Source of the DNA: Sergeia podlipaevii
Taxonomy: Eukaryota; Euglenozoa; Kinetoplastea; Trypanosomatida; Trypanosomatidae
Direction: 5' to 3'
DNA length: 39,494 nucleotides
NCBI GenBank assembly: GCA_030849805.1
Contig: JASANZ010002050.1
Location: 1-39,494, forward strand
Part shown: positions 1 to 10,499 of the stretch, in pieces
How the letters are laid out: every line of letters begins with the position of its first letter
Position numbering within the stretch: the first letter of the stretch is position 1
The notes under the pieces: model-generated
The model's input: only the letters and a program-made list of their open reading frames with translations
What the model was told of the DNA's origin: nothing
Databases searched by the model: none
Made by a program: the position numbers and the translations under genes

Positions 1-248
1 GCGCCATCCTCGGGCCTGCGTGCATCTAGCAGCACGCCTCCCATAAGGAAGGATGTCACTAGTGCGAAGTCGCGGTCGTGCTTCACGGCCTCGAAGAAGT
101 TCTTACGATCAATGAGAGTGGTGACTGCGTCCAAAGCAGGAAAGTCCTCTGAAGTGAGACCCTGCTTGTACTCGACCTCAGGAGCGAGGTAATGCGTGAG
201 AGGAAGCGGAGCCCCACGCTTCTCAATGGCATCGCGAAACACCTGCAT
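1..248 (-). CDS. Unrecognised protein, N-terminal part only (cut by window edge)
   Basis: An open frame of 82 codons starts at an ATG at 246-248 and runs off the left edge without a stop. It begins MQVFRDAIEKRG and continues with a soluble, mixed charged and hydrophobic sequence, including a segment FFEAVKHDRDFALVTSFL. Composition is that of the other coding regions and changes sharply to AT-rich spacer just upstream of the ATG. A pyrimidine tract and first AG lie about 90 bases upstream, which supports this start. No signal peptide or membrane segment is visible. I do not recognise the family from the 82 residues available. It is the last gene of the minus-strand unit inside this window. Confidence 0.75.
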   Translation of the reverse strand, partial: MQVFRDAIEKRGAPLPLTHYLAPEVEYKQGLTSEDFPALDAVTTLIDRKNFFEAVKHDRDFALVTSFLMGGVLLDARRPEDG

Positions 249-1272
249 ATCTACTCCTTGTGTATAATATGTAATATATATATATATAGAGAGATATGTA
301 TAGATGTATGGTTACACTGCTTTTTTTTCTTCTACCCTCAGCAAGTAAAAAAAAGAAAAAATAAGGATCCTGTGCTTTATGTCGCTTATTTTGGGACCTT
401 CTCAGAGACTAGTTATATAGACTAGTAGATAAGTCTCACTCAATCAATGGCAAGGTGAACTACAGCAGATCCTAGTGGGAAAAAAAAGGAAAAGTGTAAT
501 TTCAAAAACGAAAAACAAGCTCGTCAGAAATGTAAAACGAGGGAGAATAGTATTAGTAGTAATAATAGGGACAAAGCACTCCTTCTTGTACGTATATAGT
601 TGACTACTGCGTGTGTGTGTGTGTGTGTGTGTGTTCAGGGAAGGAGCTAAATGCGAGTCTAAATTACAAACTATTGCTCCCCCTTCACTTAGCTATACTA
701 CTCCTACTCCTCCTACTACTGCGTATGTATGTATGTATGTATAGCTGAATACTAACTTCAGATAATATATGCCTTTTTTTTCTCTTTTCTCGTTAAAATC
801 AAAATCCTGAAGTTGAGCACTTTCTATCTTTTCTTTTTCCTTCTTTGCTTTTGTAAAAAAAACAAAGTATATATAAGAAAGAAGAAATGTTTATGTAAAT
901 GAATCTAACTTACATAAAATATAGTTTTTTTTTTCAAGAAACAATAGTGCCCATTTTTTTATAGCACACGAGAGAGACCAGCAGTAATATTGAATAGTAG
1001 CAAAGAGCAAGTAAAGTAAAAATAAGATACAAAAAGAAGAAGCAAATCAAAAATGAAAGACCATATGAGTACTCCTTTTCTGTGTCTTTCTTTATGTATA
1101 GACAGCTATTTTAGTGAAGAATATATATACTTGTGTGTGTGCATTAAGTGCATGTACGGTAGTCAATACAGTAGTGGTAGTAGTTTTTTTTAAAAAGAAG
1201 AAGCAATAAATAAAAGTGAGTCACTATTCATTCAAAATTTAACAGTGCTTACCATATATGCATTCTTCATTT
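249..1272. other. Intergenic spacer with microsatellites
   Basis: AT-rich spacer between the partial left gene and the coiled-coil gene. It holds a GT run (611-634), a GTAT run (about 723-741) and many A or T homopolymers. No protein gene, tRNA or hairpin terminator is evident. Confidence 0.7.
337..366 (-). promoter_or_regulatory. Predicted spliced-leader acceptor for the gene at 1-248
   Basis: On the minus strand a pyrimidine tract (345-366) is followed by the first AG at 337-338. This would give a 5' UTR of about 88 bases. The assignment rests on the usual kinetoplastid rule of tract followed by first AG; it is inference. Confidence 0.4.
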
Positions 1273-2049
1273 TCACTGCCTCTCTTTTTCTGAGGACATA
1301 CTAGCGTACCTCTCCATCGCCGCTACCAGCTGTCGCGTCTTGGCGAACGCTCGCTCCAGGTCCCCGCGGGCTGTCTCCAGCGTTTCCTTCGCCGTCTTCA
1401 CCGCCTCCACGAGGATTGCGCGATCCACCGGCGCCTCAGCCTGCTTGGCCTTCGCAGCCAGTTGCTCTTCCTCATCTTCTTCTATATCCGCGAAAGACGG
1501 CCCTGCCCCCCATGCATTCTGCTGCCGTTCCTTTTCTTTTTCCTTCCGTCTCTTCTCCACTGTCGCTGCTTCCTTCTCTGCCGCCGTTCGCAACCGCTCA
1601 GCCTCCGCTGCCGCCTCCTGTGGGGTCTGTTGAGCTCGCCTCAGCTGCTCTGCCTGCTCCTTCTCATCGTGTTCCGCGAGTGCGCGCACAGACGCGTGAA
1701 CGGCCGCGGCGGCACTCGTGGCTGCGGTGAATGCAGGCCACAGCACCTCATAAAGCAAGTGCTCGCCACCGAGTGGGAGCAGCGGGGTATCGACAAGGGC
1801 ACGGAGCAGGAGCGCGTGCTCTGCGGCCGTGACTGCTTGAGGCGTATCCACTACCGCTGCTACAGCTTCCTTTACAGTGGAGTTGCTGGCGGTGCAGCCC
1901 TTCGCAACGTATGGCGCGAGGACCCGGCGGTGAACATCATCGATGGTGATAGCGTCTGATCCTAGCGCGATGGTGCGAGGTGTCTCTGAGATGAGTACGG
2001 GGTTGACCGCTGCACGGGATAGAATAAAGGTTTCAAAGCTGTTTTGCAT
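1273..2049 (-). CDS. Small coiled-coil protein of unknown function
   Basis: This 258-residue protein starts at the ATG at 2047-2049; an upstream in-frame TTG is not needed. The N-terminal 120 residues are mixed and probably folded (segments such as TFILSRAAVNPVLISETPRT and EVLWPAF). From about residue 125 to 175 the sequence is a highly charged Glu/Lys/Arg/Gln/Ala helix typical of a coiled coil. A short acidic break (ADIEEDEEEQ) is followed by another long helix to the C-terminus. There is no signal peptide or membrane segment. I do not recognise the family; cytoskeletal or scaffold roles are common for such kinetoplastid proteins, but nothing here proves one. It lies between the RP2-like gene and the partial gene at the left edge, same strand. 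Confidence 0.8.
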   Translation of the reverse strand: MQNSFETFILSRAAVNPVLISETPRTIALGSDAITIDDVHRRVLAPYVAKGCTASNSTVKEAVAAVVDTPQAVTAAEHALLLRALVDTPLLPLGGEHLLYEVLWPAFTAATSAAAAVHASVRALAEHDEKEQAEQLRRAQQTPQEAAAEAERLRTAAEKEAATVEKRRKEKEKERQQNAWGAGPSFADIEEDEEEQLAAKAKQAEAPVDRAILVEAVKTAKETLETARGDLERAFAKTRQLVAAMERYASMSSEKERQ

Positions 2050-3703
2050 TTGCAATGTGTATATATGTGTGTGCGTGTGTGTGGATGGCTGTGTCAGTTT
2101 CTTTCTTCAATGATATATATATATATATATATGTTCTTGAAGATGTAACTCTATTGTGTATATATATATATGCAACTACAATAAACAAGACTTTTCTGCC
2201 TTTTATCCCTTTTCTCCACCCCCCTAATGATATACAGAGATAAAAAAAAAAAGAGATAAAAACAAAGCAATTTATTCTGTTACTTTATGTTGAGCTGCTT
2301 TCCTTCTTTCTTTCTTTCCTTCTTTTTTTTTGTTGCATACTGCACAAGAGAAACAGAGAGAGAAAATAAAAAATAAAAAAAAAGTAAAAACAAAAGAAGG
2401 AATATAAGTCATCAAAAAAAAGAAAGAAAGAATAGAATGAAAAGAACAAAGATAAAAGGATGCGCTAAAGTAAGCAATTTTTTCTGAACTGCGTATATCT
2501 ATATAAAACAACAACAACAAAAAGCTCAATAGACAAATTGATGTTTCAGAGAGAGAGAGAGAGAGAGCAGGCATATAAAAATTTCAGGCACAAACCCAGT
2601 AATTGGGATGGATGGTATTGTAGCTATCTTCCTCTCTTCTCTCTCCTTGCCTCCTCCCTCTTTCCTCTCTTCCTTCCTTGTTCACACCAAGCTTGATTGA
2701 CGAATAAGGAAACACACACACAATCATAAAAAAAAAAAGGTATTACGATAACAGTAAGTTTACTTTTCAAAGTAGAAAGGTAATAGGAATAATGGAACGT
2801 AAAAAAAAAAAAAAGAGAGCACGCGATCGATAAAATCTTTCAACCTTTATCCTTTTCTTTTGATTTTGCAATTGATTGATTCGGCTCCACACTACAGTGC
2901 GGATCAACACACACACACACACACTTCTCTCTTTCTCTCACACTCATTGCATAATGCTACTTTCATTCGTTGATTTCTTCCATTTTTTTTTTCTTTCTTC
3001 ATTATCTGTAATCTAACGATGTTGTCCCATGTGCAGCTCCATATTTATACCCACACACACACAACAAAATATAAGATGTACATTCACACAACTGCAAATA
3101 AAATGGGAAAAAAAAGAAAAGCAAAGGAAAAAAAAGCGTTTTTTTTTCTCTTTAATATAAAAAAAATGCGACTTAGCCATAGTAATAATACACCACATGA
3201 CAAGCCGACGGGATGTCCATGCACGATCCAGTATTTCAAAACAATAATAACAAACAAACAAACAAAATCAGATGTTTTCTTGTTTTCTTTTAGACAGTAC
3301 AGATATAAATATATATTTTCGCGCCAAAGTAAAAATAAAAGAAAAAATGATTTATTTAAAAGGGCAAAAGTAGCAGCATTGAAAGTAATATATAATACGT
3401 GCTTGAACCTTTCCTCCTTTCACATCTTTGCTATGAAGGACTGGACTGACCAAGACATTTTTTTTTTTTGCCGTTGTTGCTTTTGATGTTTTGAAAAAAA
3501 TAAATAAATAATAATATAGGAATACCAACAATAAAACAGATAAAATTCATTCCAATAAAGCACGCACTACCCCACCACCACTTCTCACAAACGTAAGCCA
3601 ACGGAACCAGAGAGAAAAGAAAGCAACTACATCATAAAAAAAAAAAAAATTTTCTCACACCGCAATTTCAATCCCCCCTTTTTTCTATTACCATTATTGG
3701 GAG
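2050..3703. other. Intergenic spacer with microsatellites and homopolymers
   Basis: This 1.65-kb AT-rich spacer carries TA runs (about 2112-2131 and 2161-2172), a GA run (2550-2567), an AC run (2906-2924), a CT-rich block (2628-2680) and many poly-A tracts. Small open frames here encode Phe/Lys/Ser-rich peptides that simply mirror the base composition. No gene is supported. Confidence 0.7.
2224..2265 (-). promoter_or_regulatory. Predicted spliced-leader acceptor for the gene at 1273-2049
   Basis: A minus-strand T-rich tract (about 2237-2265) is followed by AG at 2224-2225, giving a 5' UTR of about 175 bases. Several other AGs lie close by, so the exact site is uncertain. Confidence 0.3.
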
Positions 3704-5774
3704 TCAGTTGGTAACTTTGGAGGGGATAGCCACGGTCGTCGCCGGAAGCTTGTCTTCCTCCTCAACAACTTCTAGTGGAACTTTTGGCGCTTCAGGAAGT
3801 TTAATGGGAGGAGGGTGCTGGCGTGCACTCCGAGTACCCCCACTGGCAGCAACGGCACCATCAGCAGCAGCAGCAGCAGTGTCCCCAGTGCTCACCACCA
3901 CCGCCTCTTCCGCCGCTGCCACTGGAGGTTCACTGACTCCTCCCTCGTATGCCTTTTCTTTTCCTTGTTCGTTTGCTGTACTGGCAGTTGGAGCGGTGTC
4001 TTCAGCTGTTGCGGCAGCGGCTGCCACCGCCCTGGGAGGCTCAGCCACCGCGGCCGGTGGTGGGCCCACCGTATTGCTTGCTGTCGCGGCTGCTGTCGCA
4101 GGTTTCTTTGGAGCGTCTGATGGATTTTGCTGTGCTGGCGGTGCGCTTGTCTTCACCTGGGCCTTGAAGAAGATGGCGTCTTGCAGTAGGTTCATATAGC
4201 TCGCAGGGAGCGTCACGTTGAGCAGCACGCACTCAGGCCACATGTCCATTTCTTGTTTGTTTGGCTCAGCGTTGCTCGTACTCTTCGCATCTTTTCCATC
4301 AGCGGCTGCAGTTGCGGCTGCCGCTTCTGGAAGTGGTGGCGTCGCGTTGGTGTTTCCGTCCTTGACATCCCCAGGGGTTGCTTTCTGCGGCTGAGGCTGA
4401 AACATTTGCGCACCACGGCTCAGGTTCTGCGGTGGTGACGGTGAGGCGTATGACGCGAGTCCTGCGTTGGGGTCGATGAGCGCAAGCATCATGATACACG
4501 TTTGTCCAACCATCTTGTTGAGTGCTGTCCCAAACAGTCTACGCATGGCCACGTTACGCGCGGAGGCCACAGGAGACGTCGGCGTTGCGTTGCGGCCAGT
4601 AGCAGCACCGTCGCTCTTGCTCTTGCTCTTGCTGCTGCCGCCGCTGCCGCCACCCAAATGAAAATGCTTTTTAATACTGCTGCTCACCTTCTTTTCATCT
4701 TTACCGCCCCCGCCAACGTCGCCTGCAGCAGCACCGCCTTTCTTCTTCACCATCATTTCCTCTACCCCTAGAGGCTCCGTAATTTTGTAGAAAGCAGGGG
4801 AAATGTAACGCTGCAGAGTGTCGCTCGTGCAAGGGATCTCTGCGGTGTTGAGAAGCAACACAGGTCCACAGCGACTGGGTAGCGGCAGCTGGTGATAGTC
4901 TTCCTCTTCTTCTTCTTCCTCCTCTCCTCCTCTTCCGTTTTTTGACTCACCGCCGCCATCTGATGCTGCTGTGCCTGCGGCAAAGTGGAGAAGTTGCTGC
5001 TCTCGTCTCGCTAGTTCGATATCGCGGAGGATCCGCTGTGTAATTTGCCAGCCACCCTGCGCGCGCGTCGCGACGAAGAACTTCAAGCGCCAGTGTTTCT
5101 GGAAGAACGCAGACGGTACAGGGCAGGCGCCAAAGGTGGTAGGCACGGCGACGGCGGAGCCATAGAGAGCAAGAAGGGACTCTGCAGCTGCAATTCTATG
5201 CGCTGGCCTCTTCAGGTAATCCAGTGGAGAGGGCATGGAAGCAAGCAGCTGCTGGAGTGGTGTCAACACTTTCTGCTTCTGCTCCTGCTCAATATCTTCA
5301 CCACATTTATCAGGGCTATCGTTGTGAGCGGCACAGGACTCCCTTTCAGCAGTTGCATCCTTCCTATTGTCTCCTTCTTCTTCTTCTTCCTCAGGCGCGG
5401 TTTCTTCATGTGCTGCTGCCGCGACCACCTTATCCATCACTGCCTCGTTCGCGTCCGCGGCGTCCTCTTCTGCGTTCTCTTTTCCGCCCTCGGGAACACC
5501 GCCACTGTTGCCGCTGCTAGTAGTAGCAGTTGTTGTTGTTGTCTTCTCATCCACTTGCTTTTCTTTCTCCTCTTCTTCTACTCCGGCGGTGGCGACGGCG
5601 TCACGCTTCTCTTCCGCCTCGTCCTCTGCAGCTGGTGGTGGGGGCGGCGGAAGACACCCTCCACGCTGAGGTGCTTTCTTGGTTGCAATGCCATGAATGA
5701 CCTTGTACATGGCAATATCCAGGTCCCACGGATCCAAATAGAAGAAGGAGCGCGCAGTGCCGTTGCTCTCACTA

Positions 5775-5809
<35 letters not shown>

Positions 5810-6655
5810 GCTTTCACCGTTGTTGTATGGCTGCGGTGCCCCTGCCTTCGTCTTCGCAACATCGAGCACCGTAGAGAATCCGTTGATACAAGGGGAAAGG
5901 TGTGCCAGCTGCAACTGTCTGGGCAGCCCCTCAAACGCTGTCATGCCGGTCAAGCACGTGAACCCAATTTTCTCACAAGCTTCCATCAAAAGTGGCATCG
6001 ATGGGGATAGTAGCGAGAGGGTCACGTTGCGACACGAGCGCATCTCCAGCTGTCCGCATGCCGCCACAAGGATGCAGTCTTTACATGCCTCTATACGTAC
6101 AAGCCCGCTGGTGGGGGCAAGAACGATCAGACACGCCGTGCATTGTCGAATGGCGGCGCTCCTGTACACGCCGTCGTGAAAGATAAAAACGCCCCCTTCA
6201 TTGTTCTGAAGCACGAGCTGCTTAGGTCTCTGCTGTTGTGCCTGTTGTGGTACACTTGAGCTCACAATAATCGTCCCCGCGGGCTTCGCGATGAATTCTA
6301 TGTAGTCTTCAGTTGACGACGTTGGCAGCTGCTGCTCATCATCGGCCCTCTCCTCGAACCCGCTATCATGTTCCACCCCAGTTGCTGCCGCAAGCACAAC
6401 GTCCGGCTTGAGAGGCGCGGCGACGCTGCTTGGGTCCTCCCAGGAATACTTCAGCGCTTCCGCGGGAAGTGGGGCGCCACTTCTACGTGCAGGAGCACCC
6501 TTGTTGGCATCTGTCGCACCGCTAGCGAAAACATCATTCATTTTCGTCGCTTGGCCCACCTTCTTCTGCTCGCGAAAGCTGCCCTTGCCGGCAGCATCCC
6601 CGCCTAGGTCCTTTTGGCCAGCATCACTACCGCTCTTACCTATACACTGCCCCAT
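3704..6655 (-). CDS. RP2-like protein: acylated N-terminus plus TBCC/C-CAP domain, long low-complexity extension
   Basis: This 983-residue protein begins MGQCIGKSG, a context suited to N-myristoylation at Gly2 and palmitoylation at Cys4, as in human RP2 (MGCFFSK). A YSW motif at residues 70-72 and a Cys-rich beta-helical repeat region (about 145-265, including IRQCTACLIVLAP and CKDCILVAACGQLEMRSC) match the RP2/tubulin cofactor C family. RP2 is the GAP for the small GTPase ARL3 and acts at the ciliary base and in release of lipidated cargo. Aligned without gaps to human RP2 in this segment, Gln116 is kept (Gln202) but the arginine finger Arg118 reads Glu204. The rest is acidic, Asn, Gly and Ala-rich low complexity, with more ordered islands near residues 470-570, 610-650, 715-750 and 805-840 that I cannot assign. 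Human RP2 has 350 residues, so this is very long. RP2-family membership is fairly secure; GAP activity is doubtful. Confidence 0.8.
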
Positions 6656-8189
6656 CGTCTTTGCCTCACTCTCTCTCTCTCTCTTTTCTATTCTGACGAC
6701 GATGTACGTGTGGCTCTTGTAGTTCTATTGACTAGGTCCTTACTTTTTTTTGATTGTCTCTTTCCGTTTTTTTTTTTGTCTTCCTCCCCCTTTTTTTTCC
6801 TCTCTAATAAACAATACGATAGATATATGCAAGGATAGCAATAAGACTACTAATAATAATACTAATTGTAGTGTAACAAAAGTAACAAAAACAACGAGGA
6901 ATTTTTTTTTTTTTTTTAATGGTGATCCCACTGTCCAACGTATAGGGGCCGGCGATGATAAAACGAGATATGTTAATAATCAAGAAAAGTCTGTTTGTGG
7001 TTGTTGTTGATTTCTAATATAAGTATATATAAATATATAATAGTGTATATGACCAATGTGTATAAGATGAAAGCAAACCAGTGACAACAAAAGAAAAAAA
7101 GTTCTACAAATCTTCCTTGCTATTGTTCTTCCTCTTTTTGTGGGTATGATATATATATATATATAAATAAAGAAATGTATATTGCTTGAGAAGATGTACT
7201 TTGAAACTACAACAATAAATAAACAATAATAATATGCTCTCCTTCTCTCCTTCTCTCTCTCTCTCCTTTGGGTATAATTACTTGGGCCGTGTGATTAATG
7301 CTTCAAAAAAAGTCAAAAAAAAAAGAAAAGTAGCGCACTGCCTCAATACAAACTGTAATTTCTAGTTTTTTTTTTTAAAACAAATTCTTCGCTTTCTCTT
7401 TTTCGTTCTTGTTGTATTTCGATTCTGATAACTGCAATAATACCTCCCCCTCCGAAAAAAAAGAAAGTGTGTGAGCCTTCCCTTCACCCTTTTTGAAAAA
7501 AAAAAAGAATGTGAGAAGGCAAAAAATAAAGAGATAGAAAAAAAAATGATAGCAATAGTAGAAATAATGATAAACGTTGCATTTTTCATTTTTTTTTTAA
7601 AGAAAAGAGAGATAAAGGTTGTGATTTCAATATGTAGAGAGGGGGGAAAAAAAGTAGATAATGCCCGGAGATTCCTTTTTTTCATTAGGTATTCTTTCTC
7701 TTTACTTTTTTCGTCTGCTTGCTTGACGATGCATTGAAATCTTCATATATGACAACTTACACGCACACAGACAACCATGTGAGTACTGTAAATGTCATAC
7801 ATAGCGTCATCCATATACAGGGGGGGGGGGAAAGAAAAGAAGGGAAGAAAAAAAAAGCAGGAAGGCTCCAACTATCTTCTCCTCCTCCTCTTCCTCTCTC
7901 TCTTGGTATCTACCATACGGCCTCATGTCAGAGTCCTCAGAGAAGCAGGAAAACACTTTTACTATTTTTCCCTTTATGTGGGAAAGGAATAATAATAAAA
8001 AAATACAAGACAAACATAAAACCACACTCAATTGTTTTTGCTTGACAATGGTATAGTAAGTAGTGATAATAATAATAAAAAAGCAAAAAATAGAAGTGAA
8101 AGCAAACTACAGAAGCCGGGACGTTTTCTACATGCGATAATATATATATATGAGGATGTCCCTCCTCTCCTCTCTTCCCCGCCTCATGA
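6656..8189. other. Intergenic spacer, AT-rich
   Basis: This 1.5-kb spacer carries a CT run just upstream of the RP2-like start (6670-6683), a TA run (7149-7164), a CT run (7252-7264), a poly-G tract near 7821-7830 and numerous A/T homopolymers. I see no gene or stable structured RNA. Confidence 0.7.
7014..7100 (-). promoter_or_regulatory. Possible spliced-leader acceptor for the RP2-like gene
   Basis: A minus-strand T-rich tract (about 7088-7100) is followed by an AG-free stretch of about 70 bases and then AG at 7014-7015. The 5' UTR would be about 358 bases. Sequence nearer the ATG is purine-rich on the minus strand, so a closer acceptor is not obvious. Confidence 0.25.
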
Positions 8190-10499
8190 CTACATCATCG
8201 CACACTCATCAGCCTCAGATTTTCCCCATCCTCCAATTTGACTATCTACAGAAGGAATTGCGTTGGTCGGCGTGGAATGGTATACTGTGTCCTCACTAGT
8301 GGATCTTGCAGCATCCGGATAGTAACTCTGCGGCCGCCTTCCGCTCTGCTGTTGAGCGACTTGTTGCTGCTGCTGCCTCAGTAGCTGTCTTTGCTGCTCC
8401 TGCTGTTGCATGAGCTGCAGCTGCGGATCTGGCGGCGCCAAGAACGCTGGTGGAGGCTTCGGAACGGAGGGAGCAACGGTGCTTCGGCCCCCGCGCACGC
8501 TCGGAGGGACACCGCCTGTTGTTCGGCCTCCACCAGTCCCTCGTGCTACCTGAGGCTTCGAGTCACTGATGCTGGAAAAACTAACAGAAGGAGCGATTGA
8601 AGAGATGCCTAGCTTCGGCAGAGCCACTGTCGACGCCATCGAAGACTTCTCCTTCGTCTGATGACCATCGCGAAAGACAAACACATCTCGCACCATCGTT
8701 AAAAACTGATGAAGGGTGATAGTCCCAGTGTTGGTCACATCGTACGATCTAAACAACTGTTCAGCACTCGAAAGCTGAGACTGAGAGCAAAAGCCGTTGA
8801 TCTCGCACAACTGCAGGAACCCTGGCAAGTCCACAACCGCTTTCTCGTCGACATCCACTGTACGAAAGCGTAGAATCGTATCATTGTATTGAAACAGTGA
8901 CATACCAAACAGTGCCTGTGGGTCCGGTCGGCTGTCACGCACCCACATACAGTACTCATGCAGGGTCACAAAGCCAACATGATTGCGGTCCATGTGTATA
9001 AAGAGAGCTCTCGCGTCTTGTCTGCTCTGAGCGTAGTTCATGTGTAGAAGGAGGCGCTGCACCATCGACTCAGTTAGTCGGCCGCTTCCGGTCTCGTCAA
9101 ACATCAGGAAAATACCCATGATTTGATCATAATCCTTCTGCAAAAGGCCGTACTGCGTCCATGGACCCTCAACAAGGGGGCTCTCCACCCCTTCACGCGG
9201 CTGTACTGGTGAAAGGGAGGACATTGACCCATGTGGGGAGCTGCTGCTGCCAGTGTCACGATTCATCAGCGAGGAGTGTCTGCGTGCAAGCGCAGAAGTG
9301 CTACTCGCAGTGTCGTCTGATCGCATTCTGCCAATGGCCGGTAGCATACTCAGCCGTGGGGCTGCTGCTGTTGCGTCGTCGTCTGACGTGAGCGGCAGCG
9401 GGTCCCCCGCTGTGCCTGGACCCAGCGAGTGCCAGCTTTGACTACTAGGAGAATGGGCACCAGGATGAACAAAGATGATGCCTTCGTTCTCAATAGGCTT
9501 GTAGCTCCTCAGGAGGTTAGCCTCTGAGTCCTCGACCCGTCGCAGAGCAATGACGGGATCTTTGAGTCCTCCTCCACCACCACCACCACCACTTCCTGAG
9601 TCGCGTAGCCGTCGAATTCGAGTTGGCAAAGCAGCCGTAGTCGTCCTAGTAGCAGCAACAGCACCGGCAGCGGCACGCGGAGGAGGTGGAATGGGAGTCA
9701 CAGCGGGTGCCGCTGTGGCCCCAGTGACAGGGGATTCAAAGCTATCGTTGCCGTTGCTGGCGCCGGTGTCGGGAACGAGGAAGCTGCTGGTGGACGTATT
9801 GCTACTGCCACTATCACCACCGTTGCATAAGTCCACACTACCACCACCACCACCGCCGCCAATCTTCTTGGTTGTTCTATTCATTTTTGTAGCGCGCTTA
9901 GGCGACGACGCAGTCTTCGGTCTTGCGCCTAACGATGTTTCTGCAGCATCTACAGCGCTGCTTCGACGTGAGATGTGGCCGCTTCCGGTATGCTTCACCT
10001 CGCCACCACCACCGCCTTCCTTCTTGCTAGGAACGGAGAGGGAGGCGGCAGAACAGAAGTGGTGAGCCGCCTCCTCTCGGCTACCACGCCATGCTCCGCA
10101 CTTAAGACAGCTTACCTCCACCTTGAGACATGCATTCACCAGGACCCTGTTGGGCTTCTTTCCCTTCTGCACCTTCTTTCCACATTTGGGGCACGCGTGT
10201 GGTACACTGATGATGAGGCCGCTATTACTGGTACTACCACCACTACTACCAACGACGGCAGCAGCAGCAGCACTATTAACACGTCCGTGAACTTTTGGGC
10301 CCTCGGCAAGGCTCGACGATGACATGAGGCAGTGATGACAAAAGATGTGTCCGCAGGGCTTCAGCTCCACCGGGTCATCCCAGACTCCCTTGCAGACATG
10401 ACAGATGAGGTCAGGATCAACTTCTGCCTCTTCACAGACGCGAAACTGACGTGTGTTGCCACGGCTACTGCTGTCGTTGCTATCTCTTATACTAGACAT
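8190..10499 (-). CDS. RING-finger plus EF-hand protein (putative E3 ubiquitin ligase)
   Basis: This 769-residue protein starts at the ATG at 10497-10499. An N-terminal C3HC4 RING has Cys33, Cys36, Cys49, His51, Cys54, Cys57, Cys103 and Cys106; the 45-residue gap before the last pair is an unusually long low-complexity insert. A further C-x2-C...H..C group (Cys131, Cys134, His147, Cys149) resembles a TRAF-type finger. RING proteins of this type usually act as E3 ubiquitin ligases. After a Gly/Ser/Thr-rich linker, residues 445-609 form an EF-hand-like module with four units. Loop two (starting Asp504) ends in Glu at position 12; loops one (Asp468, ends Met) and four (ends Gln) lack the acidic residue and loop three is degenerate, so calcium binding is likely weak or limited to one site. 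A Gln-rich tail ends the protein. Substrate and location are unknown. Confidence 0.85.
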   Translation of the reverse strand: MSSIRDSNDSSSRGNTRQFRVCEEAEVDPDLICHVCKGVWDDPVELKPCGHIFCHHCLMSSSSLAEGPKVHGRVNSAAAAAVVGSSGGSTSNSGLIISVPHACPKCGKKVQKGKKPNRVLVNACLKVEVSCLKCGAWRGSREEAAHHFCSAASLSVPSKKEGGGGGEVKHTGSGHISRRSSAVDAAETSLGARPKTASSPKRATKMNRTTKKIGGGGGGGSVDLCNGGDSGSSNTSTSSFLVPDTGASNGNDSFESPVTGATAAPAVTPIPPPPRAAAGAVAATRTTTAALPTRIRRLRDSGSGGGGGGGGLKDPVIALRRVEDSEANLLRSYKPIENEGIIFVHPGAHSPSSQSWHSLGPGTAGDPLPLTSDDDATAAAPRLSMLPAIGRMRSDDTASSTSALARRHSSLMNRDTGSSSSPHGSMSSLSPVQPREGVESPLVEGPWTQYGLLQKDYDQIMGIFLMFDETGSGRLTESMVQRLLLHMNYAQSRQDARALFIHMDRNHVGFVTLHEYCMWVRDSRPDPQALFGMSLFQYNDTILRFRTVDVDEKAVVDLPGFLQLCEINGFCSQSQLSSAEQLFRSYDVTNTGTITLHQFLTMVRDVFVFRDGHQTKEKSSMASTVALPKLGISSIAPSVSFSSISDSKPQVARGTGGGRTTGGVPPSVRGGRSTVAPSVPKPPPAFLAPPDPQLQLMQQQEQQRQLLRQQQQQVAQQQSGRRPQSYYPDAARSTSEDTVYHSTPTNAIPSVDSQIGGWGKSEADECAMM

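Noticed and set aside
3013..3261. An 82-codon minus-strand frame in the 2050-3703 spacer
   Set aside because: Phe/Cys/Lys-rich translation of an AT-rich, poly-A segment; no domain and no supporting signals.
5045..6010. A 321-codon plus-strand open frame opposite the RP2-like gene
   Set aside because: The product is a patchwork of Leu, Phe, Ser, Cys and Val runs complementary to the acidic and Asn repeats of the minus-strand gene. A shadow frame.
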